A DNA stretch of 40,351 nucleotides from Planctomycetota bacterium (GTDB lineage: Bacteria; Planctomycetota; UBA1135; GCA-002686595), in NCBI GenBank assembly GCA_016795245.1, contig JAEUIA010000070.1, forward strand, positions 1 through 40,351. Direction: 5' to 3'. The position numbers and the translations under genes are program-made. Position 1 is the stretch's first letter; each line of letters opens with the position of its first letter. Shown here piece by piece: positions 16,273-23,684 of this stretch. The notes under the pieces were generated by a model. That model was given only the letters and a program-made list of their open reading frames with translations, did not search any database and had not been told where the DNA came from.

Positions 16273-18027
16273 ATGAAGCCTTTCCTTTGGAGCACTCTTG
16301 CGCTCGCCACGTTCGCCGGCGGTGCATCGGCACAGACCATCACGACCCTCGTGCTCGAGGGTGACAGCGTCGGCGGCGTCGGACTGGTCACCGGCCTCGA
16401 GAGCATCGCGATCACCGACAGCGGCACCTGGCTGATCGAAGTCGACACCGACAACGCCGACACGACCATCGACGGCGTCATGTTCTCGAGCGCCGGCATC
16501 GTGCAACTCGAAGGCACGGCGGTCTCGGCTCCCGCCGGCGCGCTGCACAACGAATTCACGTCGCGTTCGCTGCGCAACAACAACGACGCAGCCCACATCT
16601 GGTCCTTGACCAACACGCCGGGCGGCACGGCGGACAACGTGGCCTTGTACGTCAACACGACGCTGGTGCTCTCGAAGGGCTCGACGCCGCTCGCCACGGC
16701 GTGGGGCGCGGGCACGATCCACAATGGCCTCAGCTGGGCGACGTTGAACGACAGCAACCAGATCCTGTTGCGCGGCTTCGCCACCGATCCGATCAGCACG
16801 CCCACGAACGACTGGTTCGCATCGATCCTGCAACTCGACGGCACCTTCGCGGCGACGTCCGAGATCCTGCTCGCGCGCGCGGGCGAAGTGTTGCCGGGGC
16901 AGAGCTTCGGCGTGAACACGGTCGGCAGCGGCCAGGATCTGGGCTTCATCAACACGTCCGGCCAGGCCATCTTCCGCGTGTCGCTCTCCGGCGCGCCGAC
17001 GACTGCCGATGCTGCCGTCTACTTCTGGGATGGCACGAACAACATCCTGGTCGCCAACGAGGGCTCCCCCTCGCCCGTCGTGGGCCGGCTGTGGGGCTCC
17101 TTGACCGCGCCCGAACTCGCGATCAACGACGCTGGTGACTACGTGGTCAAGGACACGCTCAACGCGCCGACTGCCTCCGACGAGATCATCGCCAAGAACG
17201 GCGTCAAGCTCGTGCAAGAGGGCGATCCCGTGCCCGGTCTTCCGGCCTTCGCGTTCACGACCTTCGGCAACACGCCGGTGTCGTTGACCGCCGCTGGTCA
17301 GGTGTTGTGGTACGGCGACTGGAACGACACGAACACGACGATCGACACGGGCATCTTCCTCGACTCGACCATGCTCATCCAAGAGGGCGTGACGCCGCAC
17401 GCGGGCACGACCTTCAACGCGCTCGGCAACGTCGGTTCGTCGGCTACCGCCGGTCAGAACGGTTCGATGTACATCAGCTCGAACGGCCGCTACGTGATCT
17501 TCACCGGTCGCCTGGGCGCCCCGATCAACAAGCGCGGCATCTTCCTGCTCGACCGCACGAACGGCATCACGCCGACCTGCTTCGGCGACGGCACGGGCAC
17601 GGCCTGCCCGTGCGCCAACACGGGTGCGGCCGGACACGGTTGCGGAAGCTCGGTCGTGGCCAACGGCGGTCTGCTCACGGGCAGCGGCCTGCCCAAGGTC
17701 GGTTCGGACTCGCTGCTCTTGACGGCGACTGACGTCCCCAACGGACCGGGTCTCTACTTCCAGGGCGCGGCGCCGATCGTCGGCGGGCTGTCCTTCGGCG
17801 ACGGACTCCTGTGCGTCACGGGCTCGATCATCCGTCTGGGTGTCGTGTTCGCGGCGGCCAACACCTCGCAGTACCCGAACCTCGGCGATCCGGGGATCGC
17901 GGTCAGCGGCTTCAACAACCCGAGCGACGTGCGCGAATACCAGCTCTGGTACCGCGACGCCGACCTGGGCTTCTGCACGCCGGCGAACTTCAACCTGACG
18001 AACGCCGTCTCGGTGATCTGGCAGTAG
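16273..18027 (+). CDS. Large secreted protein sharing the C-terminal module of the 3784-5295 protein
   Basis: The product is 584 aa. Signal peptide at 1-20 (MKPFLWSTLALATFAGGASA). The body (about 21-430) is Gly/Thr/Asn-rich beta structure with recurring elements such as LVLEGDSV, LLARAGEVLPG, LVANEGSPSPV, KLVQEGDPVPGL and MLIQEGVTPHAG, spaced about 50-110 residues apart. These E-G-[DST]-x-[VP] units look like blades of one repeat. I recall the E-G-D-x-V-P type in planctomycete and cyanobacterial secreted proteins of unknown role. The last 150 residues match the other module protein: FGDGTGTACPCANTG, GPGLYFQG, FGDGLLCVTGSIIRLGVVF and YQLWYRD. The start has a good GAGGAA Shine-Dalgarno. Confidence 0.78.
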   Translation: MKPFLWSTLALATFAGGASAQTITTLVLEGDSVGGVGLVTGLESIAITDSGTWLIEVDTDNADTTIDGVMFSSAGIVQLEGTAVSAPAGALHNEFTSRSLRNNNDAAHIWSLTNTPGGTADNVALYVNTTLVLSKGSTPLATAWGAGTIHNGLSWATLNDSNQILLRGFATDPISTPTNDWFASILQLDGTFAATSEILLARAGEVLPGQSFGVNTVGSGQDLGFINTSGQAIFRVSLSGAPTTADAAVYFWDGTNNILVANEGSPSPVVGRLWGSLTAPELAINDAGDYVVKDTLNAPTASDEIIAKNGVKLVQEGDPVPGLPAFAFTTFGNTPVSLTAAGQVLWYGDWNDTNTTIDTGIFLDSTMLIQEGVTPHAGTTFNALGNVGSSATAGQNGSMYISSNGRYVIFTGRLGAPINKRGIFLLDRTNGITPTCFGDGTGTACPCANTGAAGHGCGSSVVANGGLLTGSGLPKVGSDSLLLTATDVPNGPGLYFQGAAPIVGGLSFGDGLLCVTGSIIRLGVVFAAANTSQYPNLGDPGIAVSGFNNPSDVREYQLWYRDADLGFCTPANFNLTNAVSVIWQ

Positions 18028-18060
18028 AGCTGAGCTCGCTGTAGGGACTCGGCATTCGAC

Positions 18061-18091
18061 GCGGTACGCTCTCTTGGAATGAGCGTACCGC
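18061..18091 (+). promoter_or_regulatory. 10-bp perfect inverted repeat spanning the galE start codon
   Basis: GCGGTACGCT (18061-18070) and AGCGTACCGC (18082-18091) are exact reverse complements; the 11 bases between them include the galE ATG (18079-18081). The left arm contains TACGCT, the predicted -10 hexamer, 8 bases before the ATG. If transcription starts between the arms the left arm is not transcribed and the repeat is a DNA operator; if it starts upstream, the RNA would fold the start codon into a loop. Confidence 0.6.
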
Positions 18092-19110
18092 GCAAGAACG
18101 ACACGAACCTGACTCCGCGCGGCCCGGTGCTCGTCACCGGGGGCGCGGGGTACATCGGCAGTCACACGAATCGCTTGCTGCGCGAGCGCGGCGTCGAAAC
18201 CGTCGTGCTCGACAACCTCTCGACCGGGCACAAGGCCGCGGTCGAAGGTGCTTTCGAACAGGTCGACCTGGGCGACCGCGCGGCACTCGATCGAGTGCTG
18301 CAGAAGTACAAGCCCACGGCGGTCGTGCATTTCGCCGCCAAGACCTACGTGGGGGAGTCGGTCGAGAACCCCGCGATCTACTACCGCGAGAACGTCTTCC
18401 ACACCTGGAATCTGCTGGAGGCGATGCGCGCGCATCAGGTCGGCGCGATCGTGTTCTCTTCGACCTGCGCGACCTACGGCAACCCGATCGAAGTGCCGAT
18501 GACCGAGGCGCACCCGCAAGCGCCGATCTCGCCCTACGGCCGCACGAAATTGCACATGGAGCACATGCTCGCCGATTACGCGGCGGCGTACGGGATCGCT
18601 TTCGCCGCGCTGCGCTATTTCAACGCTGCGGGCGCGCATCCAAAGGGCGACATCGGCGAAGTGCACGTCCCCGAGACGCATCTGATCCCGCTCGTTTTGC
18701 AGGTGGCGCTGGAGCAGCGCCGCGAGATCGCGATCTTCGGCGACGACTATCCCACGCCGGACGGGACCTGCATCCGCGACTACGTCCACGTCGTCGATCT
18801 GGCGGATGCGCACTTGCGCGCGTTGGGCTTGCTGCAGGCGGGCGAGCGCGATCTGCGCGTCAATCTGGGCACGGGCACGGGCTACTCGGTGAAGGAAGTC
18901 ATCGACTGCGCGCGCCGCGTCACCGGCCACGCGATTCCCGCACGCGTGGCGCCGCGCCGTCCGGGGGATCCGCCCTGCCTCGTGAGCGGCGGCACGCACG
19001 CGCGCGATCTGCTCGGCTGGGTGCCTGCGCGCGCGGAGTTGGAGACGATCGTCCGCGATGCCTGGGCGTTTCAGCGGCGGCATCCGCAGGGGTACGCAGG
19101 CCACACCTGA
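18079..19110 (+). CDS. galE: UDP-glucose 4-epimerase
   Basis: The product is 343 aa. It interconverts UDP-glucose and UDP-galactose with bound NAD, supplying galactose for surface glycans. It is an extended short-chain dehydrogenase: GGAGYIGSHT (21-30) binds NAD, DNLSTGH follows strand 2, HFAAKTYVGESVENP, SSTCATYG (127-134), and the catalytic Tyr153/Lys157 in SPYGRTK. RYFNAAGA, GTCIRDYVHV.DLA and NLGTG.GYSVKEV are typical of GalE. The C-terminus DAWAFQRRHPQGY is repeated in degraded form at about 20640-20698. A perfect inverted repeat surrounds its start. Some GalE-like enzymes act on other UDP-sugars, so the precise substrate is not certain. Confidence 0.94.
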   Translation: MSVPRKNDTNLTPRGPVLVTGGAGYIGSHTNRLLRERGVETVVLDNLSTGHKAAVEGAFEQVDLGDRAALDRVLQKYKPTAVVHFAAKTYVGESVENPAIYYRENVFHTWNLLEAMRAHQVGAIVFSSTCATYGNPIEVPMTEAHPQAPISPYGRTKLHMEHMLADYAAAYGIAFAALRYFNAAGAHPKGDIGEVHVPETHLIPLVLQVALEQRREIAIFGDDYPTPDGTCIRDYVHVVDLADAHLRALGLLQAGERDLRVNLGTGTGYSVKEVIDCARRVTGHAIPARVAPRRPGDPPCLVSGGTHARDLLGWVPARAELETIVRDAWAFQRRHPQGYAGHT

Positions 19111-19206
19111 GCCAGGCACGCGACAGGTCTGCGCGCGCCGCACAGTCAGTCGTGCTCGCGGGCAGGTTTTGCCGAGGTGTAGCTGCGATCCCGGCGGAGT
19201 TTGGAT

Positions 19207-19905
19207 CTACCTGATCATTTCGGCAATCGCCGCACGCACGGTGTCCTGCGACTGCCCGAGTTGGATGTGTGCACTGTGCACCATCGCGTCGATCGCCGCG
19301 TCATCGCCGAGCAGAATCACCGCGACAGTTGCACTGGAGCCTTCCGGGCCGATCTTGACGCGCTCGGTCTGGAAGAGGATCTTTCCGCCATCTGGGGCCG
19401 ACACGGGCTCGGTGGAGGGACGAACGTCGCCGGTCGCAAACTTGTCTTCGATCTTCGCTTTCAGCGCTTCGTCCGTCTGTGCAACAGTTCGAGCCAACGC
19501 AGCGTTGAGTGAGTCGATTAGAGCCTGCAACTCGTCGACCTGCTTCTTGGAAAGCGAGGCGCCGGTCGGATTATAGAACCGCTCCCGTAGGCACGCTTTT
19601 GCGTTCCGAAGGCGGCCGTCCAATTCAAATGGTTCTTGGGGACGTTCCGGCGTCGCGGACGCTTGAACAATTGTGTCGATACCAGGCGAGCGCTGTTCAT
19701 CCTCAAGCGCAGAGTCTGGCGCGAGCAGCGGCGAGAGCTTCGCCTGCTGCACTTCGGGGCTATTCACATCGGCACGCGGGTGCCCACTCGCAGGCGAGTC
19801 GACCGCGAGATTCACGCGGTTCTGACCCAGCCACAGCGCTACGGTCGCGATGAGGGCTAGTGCGACGAGTAGGGCGAGAACCTGTGATCTGGCCTTGGGT
19901 TTCAT
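19207..19905 (-). CDS. Membrane-anchored protein of unknown function, insert gene 2
   Basis: The product is 232 aa. After a basic start (MKPKARS) there is one hydrophobic helix (about 8-26, VLALLVALALIATVALWLG), then a long polar region: a low-complexity linker to about 110, one Cys near 104, a helical stretch KKQVDELQALIDSLNAALARTV, and a final part with beta character (KILFQTERVKIG, ATVAVILLGDDAA). A single-span protein with a periplasmic tail is likely. I do not recognise the family. The start at 19905 lies 22 bases after the stop of the upstream Cys-rich gene, so the two form a pair; a longer in-frame start would overlap that gene. Base composition is visibly lower in GC than the flanks, suggesting transfer. 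Confidence 0.65.
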   Translation of the reverse strand: MKPKARSQVLALLVALALIATVALWLGQNRVNLAVDSPASGHPRADVNSPEVQQAKLSPLLAPDSALEDEQRSPGIDTIVQASATPERPQEPFELDGRLRNAKACLRERFYNPTGASLSKKQVDELQALIDSLNAALARTVAQTDEALKAKIEDKFATGDVRPSTEPVSAPDGGKILFQTERVKIGPEGSSATVAVILLGDDAAIDAMVHSAHIQLGQSQDTVRAAIAEMIR

Positions 19906-19927
19906 TGCGGGGATGGCGCAGTCGCTC

Positions 19928-20419
19928 TCACCAGGGGCCTGCTTGACAGTTGAAGCAGGCAAAATTCTTCGTGGTCAACGTCGACTGGCTCGGGCCGTAG
20001 AGAACCGTGTACTGATCAAACGTGCCGCACTCGATGATGCTGTGACCAATCACAGAGAAGTTCCCGCCGGACCAGAGATTCCCGCCACCCAAGAGCCCGC
20101 CGTTCTTCTTAACGTAGATGCGGCAGGGCGCGGTCCCCGAGATCATCACTTCGACCTTCACCTGGCAATCCTTGGGGCTTAGGCATTGTGCGGAGAGGGG
20201 GGTCCAGCAGGCGCCGTCCTGCCAACCCGACGAGTTGAAGTCAATTTGCAAGGACGCAGGAACGCACTCAGGATCCGCGATGGGGCCGCCGGTCACCTGC
20301 GGAAACGAGAGGAGTTCACACTTGCAGACATCGACTGCCGAGGCCCCTAGACTCCACGGCGACAGGGGGAAGAGCGCTGTCAAGAAGATCAGGAAGACGC
20401 GAGTAGTCTTGGATTCCAT
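19928..20419 (-). CDS. Small secreted Cys-rich protein of unknown function, insert gene 1
   Basis: The product is 163 aa. Signal peptide at about 1-28 (hydrophobic VFLIFLTALFPLS, cleavage near ASA). The mature part has ten Cys (32, 34, 52, 71, 79, 85, 99, 131, 155, 158), an even number fitting five disulfides in an exported beta-rich domain (KVEVMISGTAPC, SIIECGTFDQYTVLYG). No family is recognised. Fixed spacing such as C-x-C near the N-terminus and C-x2-C at the C-terminus would help a profile search. It is followed after 22 bases by the membrane-anchored partner gene, and the pair is lower in GC than its surroundings. A TATAAA hexamer lies about 60 bases upstream of the ATG on the coding strand. 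Confidence 0.68.
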   Translation of the reverse strand: MESKTTRVFLIFLTALFPLSPWSLGASAVDVCKCELLSFPQVTGGPIADPECVPASLQIDFNSSGWQDGACWTPLSAQCLSPKDCQVKVEVMISGTAPCRIYVKKNGGLLGGGNLWSGGNFSVIGHSIIECGTFDQYTVLYGPSQSTLTTKNFACFNCQAGPW

Positions 20420-20599
20420 TGTGGATCACCGATTTTTCGCCAGCCTCGATTGTGCTGAGCTTTTGCGACCGCAGCCGTTTTATAGGGGAGGGACACTGTG
20501 CCCGCTCGCCTACTTGCTTACCCCCCCCCTGTGATCGAATGCAAGGACTAACGCGAATCATGAAGGCGAGTGGGTAAGAATCAGGGTGCTCGCTCCGGA

Positions 20600-20698
20600 G
20601 TCGGGTGTCGCCGTACTTGGGTCCCGGCCCGCGGTGCACTTGAGACTTTCATCACGGACGCGTGGGCGTTTCAGCGCCGACATCCGGACGGCTACTGA
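20600..20698 (+). pseudogene. Degraded galE 3'-end fragment
   Basis: The stretch ending at TGA 20698 encodes DAWAFQRRHPDGY immediately before the stop; the intact galE ends DAWAFQRRHPQGY plus AGHT. The match extends upstream as WVPARGALETFIT (galE: WVPARAELETIVR), then needs a 1-base frame change to continue as a weak GVAVLG match. TGGGCGTTTCAGCG is identical at the DNA level. No start or upstream galE body is present. It marks the far side of the low-GC insert, consistent with a duplicated or captured galE end. Confidence 0.7.
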
Positions 20699-20769
20699 AC
20701 CTGTTCTGCCGCGCTCGTGCACGCGCACCGCTGCGCGAGTGCACTCTGCGGTGAAGAGCGTGCGAGTTT

Positions 20770-20787
20770 TTTGGAGAAGTCTCCAAA
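20770..20787. repeat. 8-bp inverted repeat with 2-base loop
   Basis: TTTGGAGA (20770-20777) and TCTCCAAA (20780-20787) are perfect reverse complements around AG, preceded by further T residues. It lies 84 bases before the NTF2-like gene. It could be an operator, or on the minus strand a weak terminator; no function is assignable. Confidence 0.4.
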
Positions 20788-20870
20788 CATGGAAGGCGTT
20801 TCGTCGCTGTAGGGAGTGTTCGCGGCCCCGAGCCGTGCCGACCCCCCAGTCGCCCCTCCCGACGAGACGC

Positions 20871-21197
20871 ATGAGCCACACCCTCCTGGACGCCTACGCC
20901 CGCCTGATCACGACGGATACCGAGGCCTGCGCGGATCTGTTCTCGAACGACGCCGAGTACCTGACGCGGCTCGGTTCGCATCAATTAAGCTTCAAGGGCC
21001 GCGCCGATATTCGCGGGTTCCTGCAACACGTGCCGCGCCAGATCGCCTTTCGCGCGGCGCACTGCGTGCCCGAGGGGAACGGCTACGCCGGCGCTTTGCG
21101 GCTCTCCGCCTCCGACCTGGAACCGCGGCAACAGCACGTGCGCTTCTCGGTCGAAGCCGGGCGCTTCAAGCGCTTCGAGATCCTCAGCTTCCCCTGA
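20871..21197 (+). CDS. NTF2-like (SnoaL-fold) small protein
   Basis: The product is 108 aa. Its order of elements (helix LLDAYARLITTDTEACADLFSNDAEYL, then FKGRADIRGFLQHVP, then successive strands to FKRFEILSF) is that of the NTF2/SnoaL alpha+beta cone fold. Proteins of this fold serve as small enzymes, ligand binders or subunits. Typical cues are the D-A-E-Y after the first helices and G-R-A-D-I-R-x-F-L. No catalytic set can be named. ATG 20871 has only a poor GACGAGACG upstream. It is followed 62 bases later by dacB. Confidence 0.72.
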   Translation: MSHTLLDAYARLITTDTEACADLFSNDAEYLTRLGSHQLSFKGRADIRGFLQHVPRQIAFRAAHCVPEGNGYAGALRLSASDLEPRQQHVRFSVEAGRFKRFEILSFP

Positions 21198-21259
21198 CGC
21201 CCGTAGCCTGGGTCTTGAACGCCCGAGCGCCGCGTGTCAGTTTCAGACGCTGACGACGA

Positions 21260-22882
21260 ATGTCGACGCGTTCGAAGAAATCCGGCGGTGCGCGCGCGCT
21301 GCGCATCGGCCTGTTGCTGGCTGCCAACGTGGCCTGCGTCTGGTTTCTGTGGCAATGGGCCGCGACTGGAGGCGCCTCCGCGCAACCGACGGCGGAAGCC
21401 GAGCGGGGGGGGGGCGTGGTCGCCGCAGCCGAACCCGCTCAGCCGCGCCCGTTGCGCACGCGCGACGCCGATCTGGAAGCACGCGTGCGCGCCTGCATCG
21501 CGCAGGGTGAGCGCAGCGCCGTCGCCCTGGCGCAGGGCCGCGTGCGCGCGGATCAGTGCACCGTGTCCGTCCACGTGCGCGAGGTCGGATGCAGCGGGGA
21601 ACTGGTCGCGATCGGCGCTGACCGCGCCATGCGTCCGGCCTCGAACATGAAGCTCGTGACGACCGCAGCCGCGCTCGTCTTGTTTGGATCCCAAGGAGCC
21701 TTCCAGACCATCTTCGAGAGCCCGGCCGCGCTGCAAGCCGGCGTGCTCCAGGGCGATCTCGTCGCGCACGCGGGCGGCGATCCGCTCTACCGCCGCGAGA
21801 ACGGCGGTGATGCCGCTGAACTCCTCGCGCCGGTCGTCGCTCAGTTGAAAGCCGCGGGCGTCACGCGCATCGCCGGCGCGCTGGTCCTCGACGAGGGCAC
21901 GTTCGCGCCGCCTTCGCCTGGACCTGCCTGGCCCGCCTCCAATCAACACTGGCAGGAATTCTGCGCGCTCGCTGGCGGTTTCAGCGCCAACGCCGGGTGT
22001 CTGACCGCCGTCGTCGCGACGACGCGCAACGGCGCGCCGGCCGAAGTGAACCTGTTCCCGCGCGGCCACGGTCTCGCGACGCGCATCGGCGTCGTCACCG
22101 GGGCGGCGAAGTCCAAGTTGGACGTGCGCGTCGGCGTCGCGGGCGGAACGGCGCGCGTCGAGGGATCCATCCCGCCTGAAGTGCCGCGCTTCGAAGCGCG
22201 CTTCGCCGCGCCGGATCCGGTGCTCTTGTTCGGCGGCGCGCTGCTCGACGCGCTCGAACGCGGCGGTATCCAAGTCGACGGCGGACTCCTGCGCGAACAG
22301 CGCCGACTCGAGCCCGGCGCACGCGTGCTGGCGCAACTCGTCACGCCGCTCACGAGCGTCCTGGTGCCGATCAACACCTGGTCGAACAACGCTTGCGCCG
22401 ATCAGTTGTTCCTGACGATGGGCAAGCGCCAGTTCGGACAAGGCACGCGCGAGGCCGGCGGTGCGGCGACGGCGCACGCGCTCGAACGACTCGGCGTCGA
22501 CGCGCGCGGCCTCGTGCAAGTCGACGGTTCGGGGCTCTCGCGCGACAACCGCATCACGGCGCGTCAGATCACGGCACTCGTCGACGCCGTCTTGACCGGC
22601 GATCCGAGTGCAGCGCGCGCATTCCGCGAATCGCTCGCGGTCGGCGGCGAGACCGGCACGCTCGACAAGCGCCTCGCGGCGCTCGAGGGCCGCGTGCACG
22701 CGAAGACCGGCTTCATCGCGGGCACCAGCGCCTTGTCGGGTTTCTTGAACACAGTCGAGGGCCGCACGTACGCCTTCTCGATCCTGGTCGAATACCCCAA
22801 CGTCGAGGGGCTCAACAAGAATTGCTGGAAGCCGATGGAGGACGAGATCTGCGCCGTCCTCGCGGCGGACGCGCGTGGCTGA
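21260..22882 (+). CDS. dacB: D-alanyl-D-alanine carboxypeptidase/endopeptidase, PBP4 family
   Basis: The product is 540 aa. One N-terminal hydrophobic segment (about 14-34) exports or anchors it to the periplasm. The three active-site motifs of the S13 penicillin-binding fold are present: SNMK with nucleophile Ser128 and Lys131, SNN at 375-377, and KTG at 482-484. Between the first two lies the large PBP4-type insertion. It should trim or cross-cut peptidoglycan peptides. A run of ten G bases (about 21405-21414) encodes RGGG in the linker just after the membrane segment, where slippage would abolish expression of the enzyme domain. A TAGCCT hexamer (21204-21209) may be the -10. The 3' end overlaps the phosphatase gene by 8 bases. 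Confidence 0.92.
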   Translation: MSTRSKKSGGARALRIGLLLAANVACVWFLWQWAATGGASAQPTAEAERGGGVVAAAEPAQPRPLRTRDADLEARVRACIAQGERSAVALAQGRVRADQCTVSVHVREVGCSGELVAIGADRAMRPASNMKLVTTAAALVLFGSQGAFQTIFESPAALQAGVLQGDLVAHAGGDPLYRRENGGDAAELLAPVVAQLKAAGVTRIAGALVLDEGTFAPPSPGPAWPASNQHWQEFCALAGGFSANAGCLTAVVATTRNGAPAEVNLFPRGHGLATRIGVVTGAAKSKLDVRVGVAGGTARVEGSIPPEVPRFEARFAAPDPVLLFGGALLDALERGGIQVDGGLLREQRRLEPGARVLAQLVTPLTSVLVPINTWSNNACADQLFLTMGKRQFGQGTREAGGAATAHALERLGVDARGLVQVDGSGLSRDNRITARQITALVDAVLTGDPSAARAFRESLAVGGETGTLDKRLAALEGRVHAKTGFIAGTSALSGFLNTVEGRTYAFSILVEYPNVEGLNKNCWKPMEDEICAVLAADARG

Positions 22883-23684
22883 GCACGCGTTCACGGCCCT
22901 GGAACTGGAGGGCTTCCGCGCGACGGCCGTGACGGCAGCGCACGCAGCCGGCGCGATCCTCCTGGAACAGTTCGAGCACATCGAGCGCGCCGCCGTGCGT
23001 TCCAAGACGGCGGCGCGCGACCTCGTGACCGCTGCCGACGTCGCCGCTGAACGCGTGATCGTCGAGCACCTGCGCCGCGCTTGTCCCACGCACGCCATCG
23101 AAGCCGAAGAAGAAGTGCGCGATGCACTCGACCGGCGGCCGCGGTGGTTCGTCGATCCGCTCGACGGCACGGTCAATTTCGTGCACGGCATCCCGGTGTT
23201 CTCGGTGTCGATCGGACTGTACGACGGCGAGACACCGCTCGTGGGGGTCGTGCATGCACCCAGACTGGGAGAGACCTTCACCGCGCGGCGCGGCGGCGGA
23301 GCCTTCCTAGGAACGAAATCCATCCGCGTGTCGGATGCGACGCAACTCTCCGAGTGCGTGCTGGCGACCGGTTTTCCCTACCGCCGCAACGAACTGCCGA
23401 ACAACAACGTCGCGAACTTCGACCGCCTGATCCTCGAGATCCGCGGCATCCGGCGCATGGGTTCGGCGGCGATCGACCTCGCCTACGTCGCGGCCGGGCG
23501 GCTCGACGGGTATTGGGAGTTGCACCTCTCGCCGCACGACGTCGCGGCCGGCGCTCTGCTCGTGCGCGAAGCCGGCGGAATCGTCACGGACGTCGACGGC
23601 GGCGACACGTGGTTGCGCGCCGGACACGTCGTCGCCGGCGGAGCGCGCATCGTCGAGGCGCTACGCCCGCGCTTGCGCGCCTGA
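22875..23684 (+). CDS. Inositol-monophosphatase-family phosphatase
   Basis: The product is 269 aa. It is a Mg2+-dependent, Li+-sensitive-type phosphatase fold. Metal ligands are visible in EAEEE (76-80) and DPLDGT with Asp94 and Asp97 (WFVDPLDGTVNFVHG). The second signature reads SPHDVAAG where most members have WD.AAG: the metal-binding Asp is kept but the Trp is His. Substrates in bacteria include inositol phosphates, histidinol phosphate and 3'-phosphoadenosine phosphate; the sequence does not decide between these. The start is GTG 22875 inside the dacB 3' end. The gene ends convergently with the membrane-protein gene, their coding regions overlapping by 24 bases. Confidence 0.9.
   Translation: MAEHAFTALELEGFRATAVTAAHAAGAILLEQFEHIERAAVRSKTAARDLVTAADVAAERVIVEHLRRACPTHAIEAEEEVRDALDRRPRWFVDPLDGTVNFVHGIPVFSVSIGLYDGETPLVGVVHAPRLGETFTARRGGGAFLGTKSIRVSDATQLSECVLATGFPYRRNELPNNNVANFDRLILEIRGIRRMGSAAIDLAYVAAGRLDGYWELHLSPHDVAAGALLVREAGGIVTDVDGGDTWLRAGHVVAGGARIVEALRPRLRA

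Larger units (their letters stand above)
20420..20870. other. Gene-free stretch: promoter, C-run, galE remnant, palindrome
   Basis: This 451-base gap carries a minus-strand TATAAA (20484-20479) that could be the -10 of the Cys-rich gene, a run of nine to ten C around 20520-20529, a degraded galE 3' end (listed separately) and an 18-base inverted repeat at 20770-20787. No intact gene is supported; the short reading frames here have no coding features. Confidence 0.6.

Noticed and set aside
16255..19143. A 962-codon minus-strand frame across the secreted protein and galE genes
   Set aside because: Arg/Val/Asp-rich product with no motif; covers two real sense genes with clear families.
18037..20818. 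12-base match TCGCTGTAGGGA upstream of galE and of the NTF2-like gene
   Set aside because: A 12-base match between two places in 40 kb of GC-rich DNA is expected by chance; flanking bases diverge at once.
21369..21380. GGAGGCGCCTCC palindrome in dacB
   Set aside because: It lies in coding sequence and GC palindromes of this size occur by chance here; no regulatory context.
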